Assembly: GCF_004022485.1 (NCBI RefSeq)
Contig: NZ_CP034951.1
Span: 2,542,001-2,606,000, forward strand
Length of the DNA stretch: 64,000 bases
DNA from: Aequorivita sp. H23M31
Lineage (GTDB): Bacteria > Bacteroidota > Bacteroidia > Flavobacteriales > Flavobacteriaceae
Direction of reading: 5' to 3'
The position numbers and the translations under genes were made by a program. Below, one piece after another: positions 38,183 to 49,048 of this stretch; the stretch's first letter is position 1, and each line of letters starts with the position of its first letter. The notes under the pieces are model-generated. The model worked only from the letters and a program-made list of their open reading frames with translations, searched no databases and was not told where the DNA came from.

Positions 38183-39979
38183 ATGAAGAACATTCGGAAT
38201 TTTTGCATCATTGCACATATTGACCACGGAAAAAGTACTCTTGCGGATAGACTTTTGGACGCTACAGGAACTGTAACCAGTCGAGAAAAACAAGAACAAT
38301 TGCTGGACACAATGGATCTGGAACGCGAACGCGGAATCACGATTAAAAGCCACGCAATTCAAATGGATTATGAATATAACGGTGAAAAATATGTTCTTAA
38401 CCTTATTGATACTCCCGGCCACGTGGATTTTTCATATGAAGTTTCCCGTTCTATCGCCGCTTGCGAAGGTGCACTTCTTATTGTAGATGCCGCACAAAGT
38501 ATCCAGGCCCAGACCATTTCAAACCTATATTTAGCACTGGAAAATGATTTGGAAATTATCCCGATAATGAACAAAATAGATTTACCTTCTGCCAACCCCG
38601 AAGAGGTTGCAGACGATATAGTTGATCTATTGGGATGTACTTATGAAGAGATTATTCCCGCGAGCGGTAAAACTGGACTCGGAGTGGAAGAAATTCTAAA
38701 GGCTATTATTGAACGTGTTCCCCCACCAAAAGGAAATCCAGAGGAATCACTGCAGGCCTTGATATTCGATTCGGTTTACAATCCATTTCGAGGAGTTGAA
38801 ACGTATTTTCGCGTATTGAATGGGGAAATCCGAAAAGGACAGCACATCAAGTTTATGGCTACAGGAAAATCCTATTTTGCGGATGAAGTAGGAACCTTGA
38901 GACTAAAACAATTCCCCAGAGAAGTCATTAAGACTGGAGATGTTGGCTACCTTATTACCGGGATTAAAGAGGCGAAAGAGGTTAAGGTGGGAGATACAAT
39001 CACCGATTCTAAAAATCCCACAAAGAATATGATTGCGGGTTTCGAAGATGTGAAACCGATGGTTTTCGCGGGAATCTATCCTGTCGATACCGAAGATTAT
39101 GAAGAGCTGAGAAATTCAATGGAAAAACTTCAGTTGAACGATGCTTCTTTGGTCTTTGTCCCCGAAAGCTCTGCGGCCCTGGGATTTGGTTTCCGTTGTG
39201 GATTCTTAGGAATGCTGCATTTGGAAATCATTCAGGAGCGACTTGAACGCGAGTTCGATATGACCGTAATTACTACAGTACCAAACGTATCGTACCGCGC
39301 TTATACCAATAAAGATCCCGAAACTCCAATTTTGGTGAATAACCCGTCAGATTTGCCAGATCCGTCGAAACTGAATCGAGTGGAGGAGCCCTATATTAAA
39401 GCGACGATTATAACCAAATCTGATTATGTGGGTCCAGTAATGTCCCTATGTATAGAGAAAAGAGGTGAAATAGTTAACCAAACATATCTCACAACGGAGC
39501 GGGTTGAACTTACCTTCGATATGCCTTTGGCCGAAATTGTTTTTGATTTTTACGACAGATTAAAAACGATTTCAAAAGGATATGCTTCCTTTGATTATAC
39601 CCCAATTGGGATGCGTACTTCCAAACTTGTAAAGGTCGATTTACTTCTCAATGGAAATATTGTGGATGCACTTTCCGCACTTCTCCACGCCGACAACGCC
39701 TATGATATTGGAAAACGAATTTGTGAAAAACTCAGAGAACTTATCCCAAGACAACAATTTGATATTCCCATTCAGGCAGCCATCGGCGCAAAGGTCATTG
39801 CTCGTGAAACTGTAAAGGCCTTACGTAAAGACGTTACGGCAAAATGTTATGGCGGAGATATTTCGCGTAAACGAAAGCTATTGGAAAAGCAGAAAAAAGG
39901 GAAAAAGAAGATGCGCCAGATTGGGAATGTTGAAATTCCGCAGGAAGCCTTTATGGCAGTTCTAAAATTAAACGATTAA
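38183..39979 (+). CDS. lepA: Elongation factor 4
   Basis: 598 residues, standard length. GTPase motifs: [16 protein letters not shown] (G1), [10 protein letters not shown] (G2), DTPGHVDFS (G3), NKIDLPSA (G4). C-terminal LepA-specific domain ends with [20 protein letters not shown]. Back-translocates stalled ribosomes. Ends 4 bases inside a convergent lipoprotein gene. Confidence 0.98.
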   Translation: MKNIRNFCIIAHIDHGKSTLADRLLDATGTVTSREKQEQLLDTMDLERERGITIKSHAIQMDYEYNGEKYVLNLIDTPGHVDFSYEVSRSIAACEGALLIVDAAQSIQAQTISNLYLALENDLEIIPIMNKIDLPSANPEEVADDIVDLLGCTYEEIIPASGKTGLGVEEILKAIIERVPPPKGNPEESLQALIFDSVYNPFRGVETYFRVLNGEIRKGQHIKFMATGKSYFADEVGTLRLKQFPREVIKTGDVGYLITGIKEAKEVKVGDTITDSKNPTKNMIAGFEDVKPMVFAGIYPVDTEDYEELRNSMEKLQLNDASLVFVPESSAALGFGFRCGFLGMLHLEIIQERLEREFDMTVITTVPNVSYRAYTNKDPETPILVNNPSDLPDPSKLNRVEEPYIKATIITKSDYVGPVMSLCIEKRGEIVNQTYLTTERVELTFDMPLAEIVFDFYDRLKTISKGYASFDYTPIGMRTSKLVKVDLLLNGNIVDALSALLHADNAYDIGKRICEKLRELIPRQQFDIPIQAAIGAKVIARETVKALRKDVTAKCYGGDISRKRKLLEKQKKGKKKMRQIGNVEIPQEAFMAVLKLND

Positions 39980-40209
39980 TTAACCGCTCCGCATTGAACT
40001 CCGGATTCTTGTAATCCCGATAGATAGGTATCGTACGGAGTTCCGGTGTTATCACCATTTACAGAAGCATTGCCATCACCTTCTTGGCAAAGTTCAAAGC
40101 TTAATGTATCTGGAGAGGAACAAGTAATACAGGTTACGGCTTCATCCTTTTTACAGGAAAAGATGGATAGGCTAAATAGAATTCCTAAGAAAAGGGCAGG
40201 CTTTTTCAT
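39976..40209 (-). CDS. Small cysteine-rich lipoprotein
   Basis: 77 residues. Signal peptide with lipobox SIFSCKKD; mature part has CITC, LCQEGDG and VQCG cysteines, suggesting disulfides or metal binding. Resembles other short flavobacterial lipoproteins with a [12 protein letters not shown] tail. Function unknown. Confidence 0.7.
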   Translation of the reverse strand: MKKPALFLGILFSLSIFSCKKDEAVTCITCSSPDTLSFELCQEGDGNASVNGDNTGTPYDTYLSGLQESGVQCGAVN

Positions 40210-40245
40210 TGCACGGTTTTTATTGGAAACGGAAAAGAATCATAA

Positions 40246-42114
40246 TTATTTTTTACTTTTTCCTTCATTCGTAGATCGGGTAGCATTTACTACGTCTTCA
40301 AAATCCATGGGTTTCCCTAAATAGACTAAATTTGAACCTGCTTCGATTTCCAGATCGCTGGGAGAATTTATCAGTTCCAAAAATCCATCTTCACGTTTCA
40401 AAAACAACGGAATAGCGTCTTCATTATTTCCGATAATACTCAATACTCTCAAAAACTGGTTATGTGTTTCAATGGGAATTTCTTGAATACTCGGAAAATC
40501 TTGAGCCACCTCCGTAAACCGTGCATAATCATGTGTATAGGAAAATAACTCTTTAATAGAGAGATCATCTCGGTGTCGCATTTCTTCCGAAGTTATCAAC
40601 CGAAAAGTTCCGTTCTCGCCGAAGAACTTTCCAAATCGACTTATTGCCTGCTTGTTGATCTCGTCGTTCCCTGTCATTGCCAGTAAATACCCAACATCGT
40701 TCAATTCTATATTATCACTTAGATCATCGGCATAAATATCGGAAGTAAAAGCTTCAAGTCCCAATTCCTTTGCTCTATCGATGTTCAGTTTGTTTGAATC
40801 TACCAAAACCACGTGACGCCCGTTCTTTTGTAAATAAGTAGCAATCAATCTTGAAACTTTTGAGGCTCCAACCATTAGAATTCCTTCAGATTTTTTAAGA
40901 AAAACTCCCATCCATTTAGCCATTACTCTTGCCGTAGTCGCGTTTAAAATCACGGTAACCAAAACAACGGCAAAAACCAAAGGAGTAATATATTCTGCCC
41001 CGATAACACCTTTTGAAACCAATTTCGATCCAAATAAGGATGAAATACCCGCTGCCACAATTCCCCTAGGGCCAACCCAGCTTATAAACAATTTTTCATT
41101 GGTTTTTAAGGAAGATCCCATAGTGCTGATAAATACCGTGAGAGGTCTAAGAACAAAAATTACTATGGCGAGCAAGATTGCCGTTTTCCAATTATAAACT
41201 AGCAATAAATCCTCCACACTTATATTGGCCGCCAATAGAATAAACAGAATGGATACCAACAGAACGCTCAGTGATTCCTTAAAATATAGCAGTTCCTTCA
41301 AACTTGGTAGATCGCTATTACCAAGAAACATTCCCATTACAACCACCGCCAACAAACCTGATTCATGAGCAAATAGATCGCTTAAAACAAAAATTGCCAT
41401 TACCAACGATAGAGAAACAACATTAGCCAGATAGTGCGGTACAAACTTCTTTTTGATGGAAAAGTACAAGGCATAACCGGCGGTAATCCCAAAAGCAAAA
41501 CCAATTAGGATTATTTTTCCAAATTCTATCAAAGCTTGTTTCGTATAGCCCGAATCGCCCTCAATACTTATAAATTCATAGACGAGAACAGCTACTAAGG
41601 CTCCAATAGGATCGATTAGAATACCTTCCCAGCGCAAGACTGCCGCAACTTCCTTTTTCAAAGGAATGTGCCTTAAAATGGGTCCGATAACTGTTGGACC
41701 TGTTACTACAATCAAAGCGGAAAATAAAAAGGAAATTCGCCAATTCAATCCAAAAACGTAATGGGCCGCAACACCGGCGCCAATAAAAGTAATCGCCGCG
41801 CCAATGCTGATAAGTTTACCTATGGAACCGCCAACTTTTGAAATTTCATTCTTTCGCAAAGTGAGACCACCTTCAAACAGAATAATTCCCACCGCAAGAG
41901 ACACAAAATAATAAAGATTTTCTCCAGGAAAAAGCCCGTATTCTCCATCCCAGATAGGAAGGAGCCATTGACTACCATCGGCGGAAAGGAATGTAGAAAG
42001 TGGGCCTACAAGAAGGCCAATCAAAATTAATGGAAGAATTGCAGGGATTTTCAGCTTCCATGCCACCCACTGTGCTAAAATCCCCAAAATTATAATTCCT
42101 CCTAGTTCTACCAT
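40246..42114 (-). CDS. Monovalent cation:proton antiporter with RCK (TrkA-N) domain
   Basis: 622 residues. About 12 membrane helices (1-400) of CPA type with LFEGGLTLRKNEI and ILIDPIGALVAV, the conserved ion-binding regions of NhaP/KefB-like antiporters. Residues ~408-530 form a TrkA-N fold (MVGASKVSRLIATYLQ, nucleotide-binding), and a C-terminal TrkA-C-like region follows. Na+ or K+ for H+ exchange, gated by nucleotide, is inferred from the family. Confidence 0.93.
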   Translation of the reverse strand: MVELGGIIILGILAQWVAWKLKIPAILPLILIGLLVGPLSTFLSADGSQWLLPIWDGEYGLFPGENLYYFVSLAVGIILFEGGLTLRKNEISKVGGSIGKLISIGAAITFIGAGVAAHYVFGLNWRISFLFSALIVVTGPTVIGPILRHIPLKKEVAAVLRWEGILIDPIGALVAVLVYEFISIEGDSGYTKQALIEFGKIILIGFAFGITAGYALYFSIKKKFVPHYLANVVSLSLVMAIFVLSDLFAHESGLLAVVVMGMFLGNSDLPSLKELLYFKESLSVLLVSILFILLAANISVEDLLLVYNWKTAILLAIVIFVLRPLTVFISTMGSSLKTNEKLFISWVGPRGIVAAGISSLFGSKLVSKGVIGAEYITPLVFAVVLVTVILNATTARVMAKWMGVFLKKSEGILMVGASKVSRLIATYLQKNGRHVVLVDSNKLNIDRAKELGLEAFTSDIYADDLSDNIELNDVGYLLAMTGNDEINKQAISRFGKFFGENGTFRLITSEEMRHRDDLSIKELFSYTHDYARFTEVAQDFPSIQEIPIETHNQFLRVLSIIGNNEDAIPLFLKREDGFLELINSPSDLEIEAGSNLVYLGKPMDFEDVVNATRSTNEGKSKK

Positions 42115-42251
42115 TAAAATATAGGTTTTGGTAAATTAAGGATTTTTCAATTCCATGGAATACCAATGAATTGTTAAAAATAGTATAATTAATTTAGACT
42201 TCGGAGTGCGAGTGAGTCGCTTTTGCTAATTTGCGGGCAATTCTTCAGATT

Positions 42252-43112
42252 ATGAATTTATACCCAATTGAGGCCGGAAATTTTAAACTGGACGGCGGAG
42301 CCATGTTTGGTGTGGTTCCCAAAACCTTATGGACCAGAACCAATCCCGCTGACGAAAATAATATGATCGATATTGCCGCTCGATGCCTCCTCATTGAAAA
42401 TGGAGATCGACTTACTTTGATCGATACGGGAATGGGCAACAAACAGGATGAAAAATTCTTTGGGTATTACTATCAGTGGGGCGATTTTAATCTTGATGAC
42501 TCATTAAAAAAATACGGTTTTCATAGAGACGACATTACAGATGTGTTTTTGACCCACCTTCATTTTGACCATTGCGGAGGAGCTATACAATGGAACAAGG
42601 ACAGAACAGGGTACGAACCCGCTTTCAAAAATGCTTCGTTTTGGAGCAATAAAGATCACTGGAAATGGGCTACAGAACCCAATAGACGGGAAAAAGCATC
42701 TTTTTTAAAAGAAAATATTCTTCCTATGCAGCAAAGTGGTCAACTAAAATTTGTAGATGCACCTTCCTCAGATTTCGCTACGGCAAAGGAGATGGATTTT
42801 GGTATCCTCTTTGTAGATGGCCATACAGATAAACAAATGTTACCCCATATAAATTACAAAGGCAAAACTTTGGTCTTTATTGCAGATTTACTCCCAACCG
42901 CTGGACACTTGCCGTTGCCTTTTGTAATGGGTTATGATACTAGGCCATTATTAACTCTTCCAGAAAAGGAAAAATTCCTCAAACTTGCCGCCGATAATAA
43001 TTTCTATCTCTTTTTAGAACACGATGCCACCAATCAAATAATTACAGTTAAAAACACCGACAAAGGCGTTCGACTTAATGAAACCCTAACACTTAATGAC
43101 TTTATTAATTAA
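42252..43112 (+). CDS. Metallo-beta-lactamase-fold hydrolase
   Basis: About 286 residues from the ATG at 42252 (upstream in-frame extension lacks support). Zinc site THLHFDHCGGA, with distal His in FVDGHTDKQM and Asp in VFIADLLPT, resembles quorum-lactonase/AttM-like MBL proteins. Substrate unknown. The subtilase gene follows 15 bases later. Confidence 0.88.
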   Translation: MNLYPIEAGNFKLDGGAMFGVVPKTLWTRTNPADENNMIDIAARCLLIENGDRLTLIDTGMGNKQDEKFFGYYYQWGDFNLDDSLKKYGFHRDDITDVFLTHLHFDHCGGAIQWNKDRTGYEPAFKNASFWSNKDHWKWATEPNRREKASFLKENILPMQQSGQLKFVDAPSSDFATAKEMDFGILFVDGHTDKQMLPHINYKGKTLVFIADLLPTAGHLPLPFVMGYDTRPLLTLPEKEKFLKLAADNNFYLFLEHDATNQIITVKNTDKGVRLNETLTLNDFIN

Positions 43113-43127
43113 TTCTTCTTTTAGAAA

Positions 43128-44798
43128 ATGAAAACAATCAAAACCTCTTTAATCGCAGTTGCTATAGCAGCTGTAATGGCTAGCTGTGGAAGTACCGCAC
43201 CTATTGTAGCCACACCGATACAAAACGTTTCTCCTACCCTACGAAAAAACGCAGAGCTTACAAAAGACCAATTAAAAAATTGGAGTGCTATGGACCTGGT
43301 GAGAGATACCGTTCCGGGAATGAGCGTTGACAGAACATATGCCGAACTTATAAAAAATCGGAAGGGTGAAATAGTAATTGTGGGAGTGATTGACAGTGGT
43401 GTTGATATTGATCACGAGGACTTAAAGAATGTAATTTGGACCAATCCAGGAGAAATTCCAGGAAATGGTATAGATGATGACAACAACGGGTTTATTGACG
43501 ATATTCACGGATGGAACTTTTTGGGCGATATTATTGGTGAGAATATGGAATTTGTTCGAATCGTTAGAAAGCTAGAACCAAAATATGATGGCAAATCTGA
43601 GTCTTTAATAAGCGCGGCAGATAGAAAAGAATATGCCTTATATGAAAAGGCCAAAGCTGAATTTGAAAAGGAACTATCTGAAACTACATTAAATAAGGAG
43701 CGATACCAGCAAATGCTTGCGCAATTAAAACCTGCACATGAAGCCATTTCTGCCAAGCTTGGAAAAGAAGATTATACCCAAGAAGATTTAGAAGGAATCA
43801 AAAATCCCTCGCCTATGGAACAACAACAAATAGCAATGTTAAGCCAAATGCTGAATTATTCAGATAGTATTCCAGAGGTTTTGGACCAAATGAATAAAGG
43901 ATTGGATTATTTTCAGGACAGATTGGATAACCATTTCAACACAACTAAGAATTTTAGAGGCGTACTTGGAGACGACCCAGATGATCTTTCAGACAATAAA
44001 TATGGAGATAACAAGGTAGCTAGTTCTGAACCATCTCGCGAAAATGTAAAACACGGAACCCACGTTGCCGGAATAATTGCGGCCCAGAGAAACAACGGGA
44101 TTGGTATGAATGGCGTTGCCAATAATGTACAGATTATGGCCGTTCGTGCGGTACCCGATGGAGATGAATATGATAAGGATATTGCCTTGGCAATCCGTTA
44201 TGCGGTGGACAATGGCGCAAAAGTTTTGAACACAAGTTTTGGAAAATACTATTCTCCCCATTCACAGTGGGTTTATGATGCTCTAAAATATGCCGCTTCA
44301 AAAGACGTATTGATTGTGAATGCCGCTGGAAATGATGGTTTTGATCTTGATACCGTAAATATTTATCCAAACGACCAAATAGATAATGGCCCAGAGATGG
44401 GAGATACTTTCCTTACTGTTGGAGCATTGAATTATGAGTATGGAGATAAATTGGTAGCCAACTTCTCAAACTACGGAAAAATCAATGTGGATGTTTTTGC
44501 TCCTGGAGTTAAAATTTGGTCTACCACACCTTTAAACACATACGAATTCTTACAAGGAACCTCCATGGCTTCTCCTGAAGTGGCTGGTGTCGCTGCCGTA
44601 ATCCGTTCATATTACCCAAAACTTTCCGCAGCTCAGGTAAAACAGATTTTAATGGATAGTGGAATATCTCCAGATATCGAAGTAATCTTGGGAGGAGATC
44701 CCTCAAACACGGAATTGTTTTCTAACATTTCAAAATCCGGAAAAATGGTTAATATGTATAATGCCTTTATTATGGCCGATAAGATGTCGAGACAATGA
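43128..44798 (+). CDS. Subtilisin-like serine peptidase (S8), lipoprotein
   Basis: 556 residues. Lipobox VMASCGST. Catalytic Asp in VGVIDSGVDIDHEDL (~residue 88), His in KHGTHVAGIIAA (~308), Ser in QGTSMASPEVAGVAA (~477). A ~220-residue, charged insertion sits between Asp and His. Secreted and lipid-anchored. Its stop overlaps the M1 peptidase start (ATGA), so the two are translated together. Confidence 0.94.
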   Translation: MKTIKTSLIAVAIAAVMASCGSTAPIVATPIQNVSPTLRKNAELTKDQLKNWSAMDLVRDTVPGMSVDRTYAELIKNRKGEIVIVGVIDSGVDIDHEDLKNVIWTNPGEIPGNGIDDDNNGFIDDIHGWNFLGDIIGENMEFVRIVRKLEPKYDGKSESLISAADRKEYALYEKAKAEFEKELSETTLNKERYQQMLAQLKPAHEAISAKLGKEDYTQEDLEGIKNPSPMEQQQIAMLSQMLNYSDSIPEVLDQMNKGLDYFQDRLDNHFNTTKNFRGVLGDDPDDLSDNKYGDNKVASSEPSRENVKHGTHVAGIIAAQRNNGIGMNGVANNVQIMAVRAVPDGDEYDKDIALAIRYAVDNGAKVLNTSFGKYYSPHSQWVYDALKYAASKDVLIVNAAGNDGFDLDTVNIYPNDQIDNGPEMGDTFLTVGALNYEYGDKLVANFSNYGKINVDVFAPGVKIWSTTPLNTYEFLQGTSMASPEVAGVAAVIRSYYPKLSAAQVKQILMDSGISPDIEVILGGDPSNTELFSNISKSGKMVNMYNAFIMADKMSRQ

Positions 44799-46651
44799 AA
44801 CAGGAAATAATGGGCTATTTTTTCGGTTTTATATTATTTACAACATCGGTATTTTTTAATCTATCGAACGCTCAGGGAAACACCTCATATTGGCAACAGA
44901 ATGCAGATTATAAAATGGACGTTCAGATGAACGTGAAAAACTTTCAGTATAAAGGGAAGCAAGAATTAACCTACACGAATAATTCTCCGGATACCCTAAA
45001 CAAAGTTTTTTATCATCTTTATTTTAATGCTTTTCAGCCTGGCAGTGAAATGGATGTCCGTTCTCGAACAATTGTAGATCCAGATAGTCGAGTGGGAGAT
45101 AGGATTTCCAAACTTTCCCCTTCAGAAATAGGATTTATCAAACCTACTTCCTTCACTCACGATGGCCAAGTAACAAGTTTTGTTATAAAAGGTACGGTAA
45201 TGGAAGTAAAGCTATATAAGCCCATACTTCCGGGAGAAACCACTGTTTTTAAAATGAATTGGGATGGGCAGGTACCACTTCAGATCCGTCGTTCTGGAAG
45301 AGATAGTGCAGAAGGGGTTGCACTAACAATGACCCAATGGTATCCAAAACTAGCGGAATATGATTTTGAAGGATGGCATGCAGATCCTTATATAGCTCGC
45401 GAATTTTTTGGGGTTTGGGGCGACTACGATGTTACCATTACTATCGATCAAGCTTATACCGTGGGCGGAACTGGCTATCTCCAAAATCCTGGAGCTGTAG
45501 GTCATGGATATACGGCTCCCGGCCAAAAGCCGATGCCTGCCGTAAAAGGAAAATACACTTGGCATTTTATTGCACCGAAAGTACACGATTTTGCGTGGGC
45601 AGCAGATCCTAACTATGTTCACGATATCTATCCTGGACCAAATGGGGTTACACTCCACTTCCTTTACAAGGATGATCCGGAAATTGCTGAGAACTGGAAA
45701 GCACTACAACCGAAAACGGCTGCTCTAATGGAGTTTTTCAATGAACATGTTGGTCCGTATCCCTATGAACAGTACTCTGTAATCCAAGGAGGGGACGGAG
45801 GAATGGAATATGGTATGTGTACTATGATTACTGGAGGTCGTGAATTGGGAAGTCTTGTTGGAGTAACTGCACACGAGCTGGCCCATTCTTGGTTTCAGTT
45901 TGTTCTGGCAATAAATGAAAATAAATATGAATGGATGGACGAAGGCTTTACAACATATATTTCCGACGAGGCAATGAATTATGTAATGGGCAATAAAAAT
46001 CCAAATCCTCACGCGGGCTCCTATAGAAGCTATTTATTTTTGGCCAATACAGACGATCAACAACCGCTCACTACCCACGCCGATCGTTATGCTACTAATC
46101 GTACATATGGAATCAGCGCTTATGGTAAAGGTTCCATATTTTTAACGCAACTAGGGTATATAATTGGTCCGGAGAACTTGTCTAAAACCTTAAAGCGTTT
46201 TTATTCAGATTTTAAGTTTACCCATCCCACTCCCAACGATTTTATCCGAACAGCAGAAAAGGTATCGGGATTTGAGCTGGACTGGTATTTAACCGATTGG
46301 ACAAAGACCATAAATACCATCGATTACGGAATTAAGGAAGTTGAAAAGAGCGTTACTAAAACTAAAGTTACTTTGGAACGTATAGGACTTATGCCTATGC
46401 CAATAGATCTATATGTTACTTATGACGATGATACACAGGAATTATTCTACATTCCACTGAGAATGATGTGGGGCGAAAAGCCGAATCCATTTACGGATTT
46501 AAAACGAACGGTGTTGGAAGATTGGCCTTGGACAAATCCTACTTATACCTTTGAAATTGACAATGGTAAAAAAGTTAAGAACATGATGATTGACGCCACT
46601 AAAAGAATGGCAGACATAAATCCTGAAAACAATTTTTGGGAAGCCAAATAA
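44795..46651 (+). CDS. M1-family metallopeptidase (aminopeptidase N-like)
   Basis: 618 residues. Signal peptide to ~residue 28. Zinc motif HELAHSWFQF with the downstream Glu in WMDEGFTTYI, and GGMEYGMCTMI (GxMEN-like, with Tyr replacing Asn). Missing GAMEN spacing suggests an altered exopeptidase pocket as in several Bacteroidetes M1 enzymes. Coupled to the subtilase, likely for periplasmic or extracellular protein digestion. Confidence 0.92.
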   Translation: MKQEIMGYFFGFILFTTSVFFNLSNAQGNTSYWQQNADYKMDVQMNVKNFQYKGKQELTYTNNSPDTLNKVFYHLYFNAFQPGSEMDVRSRTIVDPDSRVGDRISKLSPSEIGFIKPTSFTHDGQVTSFVIKGTVMEVKLYKPILPGETTVFKMNWDGQVPLQIRRSGRDSAEGVALTMTQWYPKLAEYDFEGWHADPYIAREFFGVWGDYDVTITIDQAYTVGGTGYLQNPGAVGHGYTAPGQKPMPAVKGKYTWHFIAPKVHDFAWAADPNYVHDIYPGPNGVTLHFLYKDDPEIAENWKALQPKTAALMEFFNEHVGPYPYEQYSVIQGGDGGMEYGMCTMITGGRELGSLVGVTAHELAHSWFQFVLAINENKYEWMDEGFTTYISDEAMNYVMGNKNPNPHAGSYRSYLFLANTDDQQPLTTHADRYATNRTYGISAYGKGSIFLTQLGYIIGPENLSKTLKRFYSDFKFTHPTPNDFIRTAEKVSGFELDWYLTDWTKTINTIDYGIKEVEKSVTKTKVTLERIGLMPMPIDLYVTYDDDTQELFYIPLRMMWGEKPNPFTDLKRTVLEDWPWTNPTYTFEIDNGKKVKNMMIDATKRMADINPENNFWEAK

Positions 46652-46673
46652 TAGATCCATTAAGGTGATATGG

Positions 46674-46710
46674 ACCCTGAAGATTTTAAAATCTTTGGGG
46701 TTTTTCTTTT
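46674..46710 (+). terminator. Rho-independent terminator
   Basis: Stem ACCCTGAAGATTTT / AAAATCTTTGGGGT with TTTTTCTTTT, after the M1 peptidase. Confidence 0.85.
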
Positions 46711-46798
46711 TAAATAAGGATTATGATGGAATATCTATTGATACAATCATCTTAGATATCTTCAAATAAACAAAGTCATTATTCATTACTTTTACGGC

Positions 46799-47185
46799 AT
46801 GGATTACCGCTTTCCAAAAACCGAAAGACTCAAGAGCTCCAAAAAAATCGAAAAATTATTTTCGAAGGGAAAAACCTTTACAAAATATCCCCTCAAAATA
46901 TTTTTTTTTTCGGAACCAATTCAATCTGAAGCGAATGAGAACTTTAAGAATAATCTCATTGCTTTTGCAGTTCCAAAACGGAGTTTTAAATTGGCCGTCG
47001 ATAGAAATAGAATTAAACGGCAATTGCGGGAAACCTATAGACTAAATAAACATCTGCTTCCCAAAAATGAAGACAAAAGATATACCATGTTATTTTTGTT
47101 CTTGGGCAAAGACAAACTACCTTACGCACAACTAGAGAAAGCGATGGTAGGAATTCTTACGAAATTAAGGAATGAACATACTTAG
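46799..47185 (+). CDS. rnpA: Ribonuclease P protein component
   Basis: 128 residues. The RNR signature is VDRNRIKRQLRETYR; the N-terminal FPKTERLKSSKKIEKLFSKG is also characteristic. Protein subunit of RNase P, which matures the 5' ends of tRNAs. Not next to rpmH here, which is common in Bacteroidetes. Confidence 0.95.
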   Translation: MDYRFPKTERLKSSKKIEKLFSKGKTFTKYPLKIFFFSEPIQSEANENFKNNLIAFAVPKRSFKLAVDRNRIKRQLRETYRLNKHLLPKNEDKRYTMLFLFLGKDKLPYAQLEKAMVGILTKLRNEHT

Positions 47186-47233
47186 GTTCAGAGAACACTT
47201 TTTATATTTCAACTTACCAAAAGGAGGTTTTAG

Positions 47234-47387
47234 ATGGGCATAAACTTTTTGTTTCTATTTTATATCTTTAGGCTCGTATTTTTCGTTTGGATGGGTAGTG
47301 CTTGCCGCTTAGATGAATGATAATAATTCCGAAGAGAAAAAAATCAAAAAGTTACAAACAGGTGAAGGCTTTAAGAATAGGTCTTAG
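47234..47387 (+). pseudogene. Possible decayed small gene between rnpA and the S41 peptidase
   Basis: A strong AAGGAGG precedes ATG at 47234, which opens MGINFLFLFYIF. In the next frame LGSYFSFGWVVLAA, a TAG stop, and then MNDNNSEEKKIKKLQTGEGF run in register to 47387. Together they look like one ~50-residue membrane protein with a charged tail broken by a frameshift and a stop. Coincidence is possible. Confidence 0.3.
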
Positions 47388-47414
47388 TAACTTGAAACGC
47401 AAAAAATAGAGAAT

Positions 47415-49037
47415 ATGAAAAAGAGAATATTAATTCCCATAGTTGCCCTAGGTATATTTTTTACGACGGTAAGTTTCAAAAGTGATTTTTTCGAAATCGC
47501 TAAACAAATCGAAATCTTTACCACCCTATTTAAGGAATTGAACATGAACTATGTGGATGAGGTTACTCCGGCCACACTAATGGACAAGGCAATAAAAGGG
47601 ATGTTGGAGGATTTAGATCCTTATACAGTCTATTGGAACGAACAGCAAGTAGAAGATGCCAAAATTAATAACTCGGGAATTTACACGGGCATTGGAGCAT
47701 CGGCACAAAGCCGAAAGGATAAAATTATAATTGTTGAGCCCTATAAAGATTATCCAGCTGATAAAGCCGGGTTAAAAGCTGGGGATGAAATCATAAAAAT
47801 TGGCAATATACCCATAACCGATTTAGCTGAAGATGCCGGCGACCTACTAAAAGGAGCTCCCGGATCTACTGTCGATGTAACTTATATAAGACAAGGAAAA
47901 ACTGCCACAACAACTATTACCCGTGGTGCTGTGGAGCTCAAAGCAGTTCCTTTTTACAAATTGATTAATAACGATATTGGATATATCGTTTTAAGCCAGT
48001 TTAATAGCAAAACTACCTTAGAGACCAAAGATGCGTTAGTAGATTTAAAATCTCAGGGAGCGAAAAAAATCATTTTAGACCTGCGCGGCAATCCTGGCGG
48101 ACTTTTGGATCAGGCCATCAGCGTTGTAAACCTATTTGTGGATAAGGGACTAGTGATTACTACCACAAAATCCGTAATTCAACAATACAATCAAGTTTAT
48201 AAAACCAAATTTGAACCCGTTGATACTGAGATTCCTTTAGTTGTTTTAGTAAATGGAAGAAGTGCCTCTGCCAGTGAAATCGTTTCCGGCGGACTGCAGG
48301 ATTTAGATCGTGCTGTAATAATTGGGGCACGCAGCTTTGGAAAAGGCTTGGTACAACGTCCAAAAAAATTGACTTACGGAACGCAATTAAAAGTAACCAT
48401 TTCTCGCTATTATACCCCAAGCGGTAGATGTATCCAAGCATTGGATTACTGGCATCGCGACGAAAATGGAGATCCAATCCGTAAGGATCCTAAAGAATAC
48501 AATGCATTTAAAACCCGCGGAGGAAGAACTGTTTATGATGGAGGTGGAATTCTTCCAGACATACAGTTGGAATCGGCAGCGTATAGCCCCATTACAACGG
48601 CATTGCTAAAAGACAACGCTATTTTTGACTATGCCACCAAATACTATTACAGCCATAATATGACGGATTGGAAAAACTTTAAATTTTCGGATGCTGATTT
48701 TCAGGATTTCCTTAAGTTTTTAAAGACCAACAATTTCGAATTCGAAACCGAGACTGAAAAGAAATTTGCCGAAGGCTTAAGAACTTCTGAAGATGATGGA
48801 ATGAACAAAGAAATTTCGGCAAGTTATAACCAACTATTAGTGGCGATTAATAAAGCCAAGGATAAGACTGTTCTTGAAAAAAGAGTTGAGATTGAGTCCT
48901 TGTTAACAGACGAAATTTTAAAGCGATATTTCTATCGTGAAGGTCTTTATAATTACCAAATAGAGCATAATCCAGAAATTAAGGAAGCTGTGGCCGTATT
49001 GGATAATACAAGTAGATATAATAAGATTTTAAAGTAA
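47415..49037 (+). CDS. Carboxy-terminal processing peptidase, S41 family (second copy)
   Basis: 540 residues. Short hydrophobic N-terminus (signal anchor), PDZ (~80-160, DKAGLKAGDEIIKIG), catalytic Ser in RSASASEIVSGGLQ and Lys in ARSFGKGLVQ. Paralogue of the protein at 10.6 kb, with a different C-terminal half. Periplasmic C-terminal processing is the family role. Confidence 0.94.
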   Translation: MKKRILIPIVALGIFFTTVSFKSDFFEIAKQIEIFTTLFKELNMNYVDEVTPATLMDKAIKGMLEDLDPYTVYWNEQQVEDAKINNSGIYTGIGASAQSRKDKIIIVEPYKDYPADKAGLKAGDEIIKIGNIPITDLAEDAGDLLKGAPGSTVDVTYIRQGKTATTTITRGAVELKAVPFYKLINNDIGYIVLSQFNSKTTLETKDALVDLKSQGAKKIILDLRGNPGGLLDQAISVVNLFVDKGLVITTTKSVIQQYNQVYKTKFEPVDTEIPLVVLVNGRSASASEIVSGGLQDLDRAVIIGARSFGKGLVQRPKKLTYGTQLKVTISRYYTPSGRCIQALDYWHRDENGDPIRKDPKEYNAFKTRGGRTVYDGGGILPDIQLESAAYSPITTALLKDNAIFDYATKYYYSHNMTDWKNFKFSDADFQDFLKFLKTNNFEFETETEKKFAEGLRTSEDDGMNKEISASYNQLLVAINKAKDKTVLEKRVEIESLLTDEILKRYFYREGLYNYQIEHNPEIKEAVAVLDNTSRYNKILK

Positions 49038-49048
49038 GGAATGACCTC

